A stretch of 64,000 bases of DNA from Streptomyces sp. NBC_01341 (GTDB taxonomy: Bacteria > Actinomycetota > Actinomycetes > Streptomycetales > Streptomycetaceae): the NCBI RefSeq assembly GCF_035946055.1, contig NZ_CP108364.1:1612001-1676000 (forward strand), in the 5' to 3' direction. Of the stretch, positions 58,100-64,000 are shown one piece after another; position 1 is the stretch's first letter; each line of letters begins with the position of its first letter. The notes below the pieces were generated by a model. The model was not told where the DNA came from. It made no database searches and worked only from the letters and a program-made list of their open reading frames with translations. The translations under genes and the position numbers were made by a program.

Positions 58100-58425
58100 C
58101 TTCAGGGTCCTTCCGGTCCTTCCGGACGCGTCGGTCATGTCGTGCGACCGGACTGGATCAGCCATGGGCTCTCCGGCGGAATGCGGTCGTCGGGCCGCGC
58201 CGCCGCCCACGTCCGCGTGCCGGAAGCGGCGCCGGTGCACCTGCCGTTCCCGTCATCACACACCGCCCCGTACCTGCTGTCGTCCGTCGTCACACCTCAA
58301 GGGTGCGGCATCCCGCGTCCCAGGGCTGGCGGAAATCGGACATCACGCTGCCGCGGCAGGCGCCCCGTGGGCCCGGGGACGCCGGACAGCCCGGGCCGGG
58401 ATTCGGGCATCTTCCGGACTTTGAT

Positions 58426-58438
58426 TGGAATCATTCCA
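58426..58438. promoter_or_regulatory. CatR/Fur-type operator upstream of the regulator gene
   Basis: A perfect 6-1-6 inverted repeat, tggaatcattcca, lies 22 bases before the GTG start of the Fur-family gene. Fur and CatR boxes in Streptomyces are A+T-rich palindromes of this kind. The site is placed so that the regulator could repress its own promoter and the downstream catalase. Confidence 0.75.
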
Positions 58439-58459
58439 GAAGAGTGGTTGACTGCGCAC

Positions 58460-58939
58460 GTGATCGAAACCGAGGCCACGACCCTCCTGCGCGGAGCGTC
58501 ACTGCGGGTGACCCGACCCAGGGTCGCCGTGCTCTCGGCGGTCCACGAAGCCCAGCACGCCGATGTCAGTACCCTCCTCACCCTGGTACGCGAACGCATC
58601 GGCGCGGTCTCCACCCAAGCCGTCTACGACGTGCTCAAGACGCTCGTCGACGCCGGACTGGCGCGGCGGATCGACCTGCCGAACTCTCCGGCACGGTACG
58701 AGGGACAGACCTGGGACGACCATCAGCACGTCGTCTGCCGCTCGTGCGGCACCATCGCCGACGTCGAAGGCCCCCAGAACTCTCCGCGCCTGGACGCGCC
58801 CCGGAACCACGGGTTCACCATCGATCACGTAGAGGTCACGTACTGGGGCTTGTGCCCGGTATGCCGTCCCGAGCGCGGCCGGGGGGACCCGGAGTCGGTG
58901 AACAGAAGTTCTCACACGGAGGAGCAGAACAATTTCTGA
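58460..58939 (+). CDS. catR: Fur-family transcriptional repressor, CatR-type (159 residues)
   Basis: CatR-type regulators repress catalase genes and are inactivated by peroxide. The N-terminal winged helix ([15 protein letters not shown], then [18 protein letters not shown]) is followed by the dimerisation/metal domain with [12 protein letters not shown] and LCPVCR, i.e. two CxxC zinc-binding pairs, and His residues for the regulatory metal. GTG at 58460 is preferred; a TTG at 58448 is possible. The gene directly precedes the catalase gene, overlapping it, which identifies its likely target. Confidence 0.9.
   Translation: MIETEATTLLRGASLRVTRPRVAVLSAVHEAQHADVSTLLTLVRERIGAVSTQAVYDVLKTLVDAGLARRIDLPNSPARYEGQTWDDHQHVVCRSCGTIADVEGPQNSPRLDAPRNHGFTIDHVEVTYWGLCPVCRPERGRGDPESVNRSSHTEEQNNF
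58918..58924 (+). promoter_or_regulatory. Ribosome site that decides the catalase start
   Basis: GGAGGAG at 58918-58924 is a near-perfect Shine-Dalgarno sequence. Seven bases further on is ATT at 58932, in frame with the catalase N-terminus. No ATG, GTG or TTG occurs in frame until 59022, far inside the conserved region. Confidence 0.8.
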
Positions 58940-60404
58940 CAACACGAAGCCGCTGACCACTGCCGCCGGCGCACCGGTCGCCAACAACGAGAACGCCGTC
59001 ACCGCGGGTCCGCGCGGGCCGATGCTGCTCCAGGACGTCTGGTTCCTGGAGAAGCTGGCCCACTTCAGCCGTGAGGTCATCCCCGAGCGCCGTATGCACG
59101 CCAAGGGCTCCGGCGCCTTCGGCACCTTCACGGTGACGCAGGACATCACGCGCTACTCCCGTGCGGCGCTCTTCTCGGAGGTCGGCAAGCAGACCGAGCT
59201 CTTCGCCCGGTTCTCCACCGTCGCCGGTGAGCGAGGTGCGGCCGACGCGGAGCGCGACATCCGCGGGTTCGCCCTCCGCTTCTACACCGAGGAGGGGAAC
59301 TGGGACGTCGTCGGCAACAACACGCCCGTCTTCTTCCACCGTGACCCCCACCACTTCCCCGACCTCAACCGCGCGGTCAAGCGTGACCCGCGCACCAACC
59401 TGCGGTCGGCGGAGAACAACTGGGACTTCTGGACCAGCCTCCCCGAGGCCCTGCACCAGATCACGATCGTGATGTCGGACCGCGGAATCCCCGACGGCTA
59501 CCGCCACATGCACGGCTTCGGCTCGCACACGTACTCGTTCATCAACGAGAGCAACGAGCGCTTCTGGGTGAAGTTCCACTTCCGCACGCAGCAGGGCATC
59601 AAGAACCTGACCGACGCGGAGGCCGCAGCCGTCGTCGCCGACGACCGCGAGTCCTCGCAGGCGGACCTGTTCGACGCCATCGAGCGCGGCGACAACCCGA
59701 AGTGGACCTTCTTCATCCAGGTCATGCCCGAGGCGGACGCGGCGACCTACCGCTACCACCCGTTCGACCTCACCAAGGTGTGGTCGAAGAAGGACTACCC
59801 CCTCATCGAGGTCGGCGAGTTCGAGCTCAACCGCAACCCGGAGAACTACTTCGCCGACGTGGAGCAGGCCGCCTTCACCCCCGCCAACCTCGTGCCCGGC
59901 GTGGGCGCTTCGCCCGACCGCATGCTGCAGGGCCGGCTGTTCTCGTACGGTGACGCCGCCCGTTACCGCGTCGGGGTCAACCACCACCAGATCCCGGTCA
60001 ACCAGCCCCGTGGCGCGAAGAACGTCAACACGTACCACCGGGACGGCCAGTTGCGCGTGGACGGCAACCAGGGCGCGGTGCCCGGCTACACCCCGAACAG
60101 CTACGGCCGCTGGGCGGAGCAGCCGCAGTTCGCCGAGCCCGGTCTGGCGCTCGACGGTGCCGCCGCCGACCGGTTCGACTACCGCGAGGACGACGACAAC
60201 TACTTCGAGCAGCCGGGCAACCTGTTCCGGCAGATGACTCCGGACGAGCAGGACGCCCTGTTCGGCAACACCGCCCGGGCGATCGACGGCGCCTCCAAGG
60301 CCACCGTCGAGCGTCACATCAACCACTGCACGCAGGCCGACCCCGCATACGGCGAGGGCGTCCGCAAGGCCATCGAGGCCCTGCAGGCGAGCAAGCAGGC
60401 CTGA
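58932..60404 (+). CDS. katA: Monofunctional haem catalase, apparently with ATT start (490 residues)
   Basis: Catalase breaks hydrogen peroxide into water and oxygen. Essential residues are seen: His56 (RRMHAKGSG), Asn129 ([10 protein letters not shown]) and the haem-ligand Tyr near residue 340 ([14 protein letters not shown]); the His-Asn spacing of 73 matches known catalases. Frame and homology require translation from [15 protein letters not shown], and the only codon at the right place is ATT at 58932, seven bases after GGAGGAG. The first in-frame ATG (59022) would remove 30 conserved residues. The start overlaps the end of the regulator gene by 8 bases. A hairpin terminator follows. Confidence 0.93.
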   Translation: MSDNTKPLTTAAGAPVANNENAVTAGPRGPMLLQDVWFLEKLAHFSREVIPERRMHAKGSGAFGTFTVTQDITRYSRAALFSEVGKQTELFARFSTVAGERGAADAERDIRGFALRFYTEEGNWDVVGNNTPVFFHRDPHHFPDLNRAVKRDPRTNLRSAENNWDFWTSLPEALHQITIVMSDRGIPDGYRHMHGFGSHTYSFINESNERFWVKFHFRTQQGIKNLTDAEAAAVVADDRESSQADLFDAIERGDNPKWTFFIQVMPEADAATYRYHPFDLTKVWSKKDYPLIEVGEFELNRNPENYFADVEQAAFTPANLVPGVGASPDRMLQGRLFSYGDAARYRVGVNHHQIPVNQPRGAKNVNTYHRDGQLRVDGNQGAVPGYTPNSYGRWAEQPQFAEPGLALDGAAADRFDYREDDDNYFEQPGNLFRQMTPDEQDALFGNTARAIDGASKATVERHINHCTQADPAYGEGVRKAIEALQASKQA

Positions 60405-60417
60405 TCACGCCATCGTC

Positions 60418-60462
60418 GCGAAGACGCCCCGGACGACGCACGCCCGTCCGGGGCGTCTTCGC
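60418..60462. terminator. Hairpin terminator between katA and the ankyrin gene
   Basis: A perfect stem of 18 bp (gcgaagacgccccggacg and its complement) with a 9-base loop begins 14 bases after the catalase stop. It lies between convergent genes and can act for both. Confidence 0.9.
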
Positions 60463-60486
60463 ACGCCCCCACCGGCCGGGTGGCGG

Positions 60487-60864
60487 CTACCCGAGCAGTG
60501 CCGTCCGCCCGAACATCTCCGCCGCGGCCCGGGCACTGGGCGTACCCGCGTCCAGGTCGGCGCCCGCGGCGATCAGCGCCGCCACGATCGCGTCCTCACC
60601 CTTGAACAGGGCTCCCGCGACAGGAGACTGGTCCCGGCGGTTGCGCAGGTCGATGTCGGCGCCGAGCCCGATCAGCGCCCGGACCGTCTCCGCCCGTCCG
60701 TGGTACGCGGCGAGCATGAGCGGGGTGTTGCCCTCGGGGTCCTGGACGTCGACCGGCAGTCCGTGGCGGAAGAACTCCAGGAGCTCTTCCGTGCGCCCTT
60801 GCCTCGCCAGGTCCGACACGATCACGATGAGCTGGTTCGTCTGTTCCTCGGAGAGCGGTTCCAT
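60487..60864 (-). CDS. Ankyrin-repeat protein next to catalase (125 residues)
   Basis: Two full ankyrin repeats are seen: DPEGNTPLMLAAYHGRAETV with ALIGLGADIDLR, and then RDQSPVAGALFKGEDAIVAA with LIAAGADLDAG, capped by helices at each end. There is no signal peptide. Ankyrin genes beside catalase genes are a recurring arrangement; in Pseudomonas aeruginosa ankB next to katB is required for full catalase activity. A similar supporting role is inferred here. Confidence 0.9.
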   Translation of the reverse strand: MEPLSEEQTNQLIVIVSDLARQGRTEELLEFFRHGLPVDVQDPEGNTPLMLAAYHGRAETVRALIGLGADIDLRNRRDQSPVAGALFKGEDAIVAALIAAGADLDAGTPSARAAAEMFGRTALLG

Positions 60865-61024
60865 GGCTCAACCCTAGGGACAGGCCCGGGCGCCGCGCGA
60901 ACGCGCCCCGCCCGCCCCCGCGCCACGGGCCCGGAACGGGACGAGGATCACAACGCCCGACGTGTCTGAACTTCACGAGAACTCCAGCGAAATGGCACGT
61001 GTGTGGATATCGTGCACCGAGCGA

Positions 61025-61063
61025 GGGCGCATCCGTCAGTCCATGGGATCGGCGGATGCGCCC
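61025..61063 (+). promoter_or_regulatory. Leader hairpin upstream of the sugar transferase gene
   Basis: An 11-bp inverted repeat (gggcgcatccg and its complement, 17-base loop) followed by cgtttgt lies 35 bases before the chosen start. It could be a transcription attenuator or an operator, or end a short upstream transcript. Confidence 0.45.
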
Positions 61064-61097
61064 CGTTTGTGGGGATGCAACTGTGGCTGGGGGGTTC

Positions 61098-62642
61098 ATG
61101 GGGCATGTCGAAATACCTGAAACGGATATATCCGGGCCTGTCGGGCTGGCGGGGGCACCACGACCGCGTACCGCCACGTCCCGGAACCGCACGGTGGCTC
61201 CGGAGCGCGTGTGGAGAGCACCGGCGACCGTAGAGCGCGATCGCGCGGAACGACCGCGGGCGAGGAAGCAGCCCGATCCGCGCGTGCCCGTTCTCGTCAT
61301 GACTGATCTGCTGGGCCTGGGAGTTCCCGCCCTGTGCGTGCTGCGCGCCGGCGACCAGGCAGGGGCCCTGACCTCGGCGGCATCGGCCGCTCTCGTCTGG
61401 GCCGGCGTGCGCGCGTCGCGGGGGCGGTACGCGCGACGGTTCCCGGGGGAACCCGCCGGGGCGGTGCACGGCACCTTCGGCGACTGGCTGGCGCTGGTCG
61501 GCGTGCTGGCCGTGCTGCTGGCGATGACGGGGGGTGGCCTCGACCCGGCCACGGCCGTCGCGGCCCTCCTCCCCGGGCTCGGGGTGGCCGTCCTCGCCGC
61601 CGCCGCCGGCCGGTGGCGGGCGGCGAGCCGGCGCGGACGCCGGGTCCTGGTGGTCGGTGAGGCCGCGAACCTCGACCGGGCGGTGAATCTGCTCAACTCC
61701 CGTAAGGATCACTTCTACAGGGCGGTCGCCGTGGTTCCGGTGGGTCCGGAGGCACCGAGCTGCGGGACTCCCGTCCCCGGCAGGCTGGCGCCCGAGCGGG
61801 CCGACGACGACGTATCCACGGTGCTCGGCAGCGCCTTCGCCCACGACGCGGACCTGGTGCTGGTCGCGCCCGGCCCGCAACTCGGCGACGACCGGCTGCG
61901 CCGACTGGCGTGGGGCATGCACGACAGTGGGCTCGCCCTCTGCGTGGTCTCGGAGCTGTCCGGCGTCGCGGCGGCCCGGGTGCGCCCCGCCTCCGCGGCC
62001 GGGCTGACCTTGCTGCACGTCGCGCCGCCGCTGCGGCACGGCTCGCAGGCGCTGCTCAAGACCGTGGTGGACCGGGCCGGTGCGGCGCTCGGGCTGCTGG
62101 CGCTCGCGCCACTGTTCTTCGGGGTGGCCCTGGCCGTGCGGCTCTCGTCGCCCGGCCCCGTCTTCCACCGCCAGACGCGTCACGGCCGGCACAACAGGCC
62201 GTTCACCATGTGGAAGTTCCGCACGATGGTGGCGGACGCGGAGGCGCGCAGGGAACAGCTCTCGACCGCGAACGAGAGCGAGGGCCCGATGTTCAAGATG
62301 CGCCGCGACCCCCGGGTGACCCGGGTAGGGCACGCCCTGCGCCGGACGTCCGTGGACGAGCTCCCGCAGCTCCTCAACGTGCTACGGGGTGACATGTCCC
62401 TGGTAGGACCACGTCCCCCGCTGCCGGAGGAGGTCTCGCGCTACGACGAGCGGGAGCTGCGGCGGCTGGCCGTCAGGCCCGGCCTGACCGGGCTGTGGCA
62501 GGTCAGCGGAAGGTCGGACCTGTCCTGGCAGGAGACGGTGTCGCTGGACCTCTGGTACGTCGACAACTGGTCGGTGGCCGGCGACATGGGGCTGCTGGCC
62601 CGTACGGTGCGCGCGGTCACCGACGGCCGCGGCGCGTACTGA
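61098..62642 (+). CDS. Polyprenyl-phosphate sugar-1-phosphate transferase, exopolysaccharide (514 residues)
   Basis: This enzyme loads the first sugar phosphate onto undecaprenyl phosphate to start polysaccharide repeat synthesis. Hydrophobic segments cover residues about 65-175, then a Rossmann-like CoA-binding domain (RRVLVVGEAANL), a further transmembrane helix (ALGLLALAPLFFGVALAV) and the catalytic bacterial sugar transferase domain with FTMWKFRTM, SVDELPQLLNVLRGDMSLVG, PRPP and RPGLTGLWQVSGRSDLSW. The start is taken at the ATG at 61098 after GGGGGG; the frame extends 33 codons upstream. The next genes make GDP-fucose. Confidence 0.92.
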   Translation: MGHVEIPETDISGPVGLAGAPRPRTATSRNRTVAPERVWRAPATVERDRAERPRARKQPDPRVPVLVMTDLLGLGVPALCVLRAGDQAGALTSAASAALVWAGVRASRGRYARRFPGEPAGAVHGTFGDWLALVGVLAVLLAMTGGGLDPATAVAALLPGLGVAVLAAAAGRWRAASRRGRRVLVVGEAANLDRAVNLLNSRKDHFYRAVAVVPVGPEAPSCGTPVPGRLAPERADDDVSTVLGSAFAHDADLVLVAPGPQLGDDRLRRLAWGMHDSGLALCVVSELSGVAAARVRPASAAGLTLLHVAPPLRHGSQALLKTVVDRAGAALGLLALAPLFFGVALAVRLSSPGPVFHRQTRHGRHNRPFTMWKFRTMVADAEARREQLSTANESEGPMFKMRRDPRVTRVGHALRRTSVDELPQLLNVLRGDMSLVGPRPPLPEEVSRYDERELRRLAVRPGLTGLWQVSGRSDLSWQETVSLDLWYVDNWSVAGDMGLLARTVRAVTDGRGAY

Positions 62643-62714
62643 GGCACGGTGGGGGGACGCGGGAGGAAGCGCGTGCGCGGGAACAGGACACGGTGCGGCC
62701 GCCGGGCCGGGCGG

Positions 62715-63698
62715 TCAGTCGCGGGGGGTGCCGTCGCCGAGCCACCAGGCATAGGTGCGGGCGATGCCGTCCCGCAGGGGGATCTGCGGCTTGAAGCCGA
62801 GGGAGGAGAGCCGGGACACGTCGAGAAGCTTGCGCGGGGTACCGTCGGGCTTGGAGGTGTCCCAGACGATGCGGCCCTCGAACTCGGTCACATCCCTTAC
62901 GGTCTCGGCGAGTTCACGGATCGTCAGGTCTTCACCGCAGCCGACGTTGACGGGTTCGGCCCCGTCGTAGGACTCCAGCAGCCGCACGCAGGCGGCGGCG
63001 AGGTCGTCGACGTGGAGGAATTCGCGGCGGGGGCTTCCGGATCCCCACAGCGTGACCTCACCGGCCCCGTCCCGCTTCGCCTCGTGGAAGCGGCGGATCA
63101 GGGCGGGCAGGACGTGCGAGGTCTCCAGGTCGAAGTTGTCGCCGGGGCCGTAGAGGTTGGTGGGCATGGCGCTGACGTACGAGGCGCCGTACTGCCGGCG
63201 GTAGGACTGGACCTGGACGATGCCGGCGATCTTGGCCAGCGCGTAGGCCTCGTTGGTCGGCTCCAGCGGGCCCGTGAGCAGCGCGTCCTCACGGATCGGC
63301 TGCGGGGCGTGCTTGGGATAGATGCACGACGAGCCCAGGAAGAGCAGGCGTTCGATCCCGGCGGCGTGCGCCCCGGCGATCACCGCGAGCTGGATGCGGA
63401 GGTTGTCCTCCAGGAACTGCACCGGACTCGTGCTGTTGGCCATGATCCCGCCCACCTTGGCGGCGGCCAGCACGACGGCGTCCGGGCGGGTCTCACGCAG
63501 GAACGCCTCGGTCGGCGCGGCCTCGCGCAGATCGAGTGCGTCCCGGCCGCGGGTGATCACCTCGTGGCCATCGGCGGCGAGGCGGCGCACCAGCGCCGAT
63601 CCGACGAGACCGCGGTGGCCCGCGACGAATATGCGGGCGCCCGGGCGCAGCAGGGGCAGGGCGGATTCCCGGGCCGGGCCGGGGGTGTCAGTCGTCAT
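62715..63698 (-). CDS. fcl: GDP-L-fucose synthase (327 residues)
   Basis: This epimerase/reductase converts GDP-4-keto-6-deoxymannose to GDP-L-fucose with NADPH. It is an extended SDR protein with the dinucleotide motif IFVAGHRGLVGSA, the catalytic Ser in LFLGSSCIYP and the Tyr-Lys pair in YALAKIAG; NLYGPGDNFD and RREFLHVDDLA are typical of the family. The start is the ATG at 63698 (MTTDTPG); the frame runs 18 codons further. It is divergent from the next gene, which makes its substrate. Confidence 0.95.
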   Translation of the reverse strand: MTTDTPGPARESALPLLRPGARIFVAGHRGLVGSALVRRLAADGHEVITRGRDALDLREAAPTEAFLRETRPDAVVLAAAKVGGIMANSTSPVQFLEDNLRIQLAVIAGAHAAGIERLLFLGSSCIYPKHAPQPIREDALLTGPLEPTNEAYALAKIAGIVQVQSYRRQYGASYVSAMPTNLYGPGDNFDLETSHVLPALIRRFHEAKRDGAGEVTLWGSGSPRREFLHVDDLAAACVRLLESYDGAEPVNVGCGEDLTIRELAETVRDVTEFEGRIVWDTSKPDGTPRKLLDVSRLSSLGFKPQIPLRDGIARTYAWWLGDGTPRD

Positions 63699-63774
63699 GG
63701 CTCGGATTGTGCCAGCCACCCGGTATCCGGGTGACCCTTTGCCGCATTCCACTCAGATCCAGAAATTTCGGTGA

Positions 63775-64000
<226 letters not shown>

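Noticed and set aside
59022..60404. Catalase start at the first in-frame ATG (59022)
   Set aside because: It removes 30 residues that are conserved in catalases and leaves the strong GGAGGAG site unused.

Overview
The window is chromosomal DNA from a Streptomyces or close relative. It has high G+C with strong third-position bias, frequent GTG and TTG starts with GGAGG-type ribosome sites, long palindromic terminators without U-tracts, a CatR/catalase pair, and an actinobacterial ESX-type (type VII) secretion locus. No rRNA, tRNA, CRISPR array, prophage or intact insertion sequence was recognised.

Region 1 (1-43.5 kb) is a large type VII secretion (T7SS) locus. On the minus strand, reading right to left from 31.9 kb, come eccD, eccB, two WXG100-type small proteins, a small T7SS-associated protein, a 1050-residue AAWKG-type protein, a YbaB-like protein, a WXG/EspC-like small protein, and finally one uninterrupted reading frame that starts at 23463 and is still open at base 1 (7821 codons visible). 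eccC is divergent from eccD on the plus strand (32053-36036). It is followed by a mycosin protease (minus), an EccA-like protein made of a beta-helix plus two AAA domains (minus), and then on the plus strand a T7SS-associated SseB-like protein and a single-pass membrane protein with a C-terminal ricin-type lectin. EccE was not found.

The giant protein is the most remarkable object. It starts with a helical WXG100/CpnT-like module with a hydrophobic stretch and a Gly/Pro/Thr linker. Next come a pair of related domains, the second with a Cys-Cys motif, resembling what public annotations of giant Streptomyces proteins call 'lonely Cys' (from memory). Then follow an OTU-like Cys/His protease motif, about 1400 helical residues, about 1600 beta-rich residues, an OmpA-like segment, a 45-bp tandem repeat encoding KPLPSLPE units, and an HELIH zinc-metallopeptidase domain. 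I infer that it is a secreted or surface-delivered multidomain effector, with the linked T7SS as its exporter.

Region 2 (43.5-48.8 kb, plus strand) holds a flavohemoglobin overlapping a pyridoxamine-5'-phosphate-oxidase-like gene, a DUF6461-like gene and a HEAT-repeat gene. Two poorly filled intergenic stretches lie among them.

Region 3 (48.9-56.4 kb, minus strand) is a tightly coupled five-gene operon: SWIM-like zinc-finger protein, unknown 463-residue protein, VWA protein, MoxR-type AAA ATPase and DUF5682-type protein.

Region 4 (56.5-60.9 kb) groups DNA-alkylation repair (AlkB with a coupled 63-residue ORF, and an O6-alkylguanine methyltransferase) with oxidative-stress genes (CatR-type Fur regulator, a catalase that appears to use an ATT start codon, and an ankyrin-repeat protein). 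Region 5 (61.0-64.0 kb) begins an exopolysaccharide/GDP-fucose locus: a polyprenyl-phosphate sugar-1-phosphate transferase, GDP-L-fucose synthase and the start of GDP-mannose 4,6-dehydratase.
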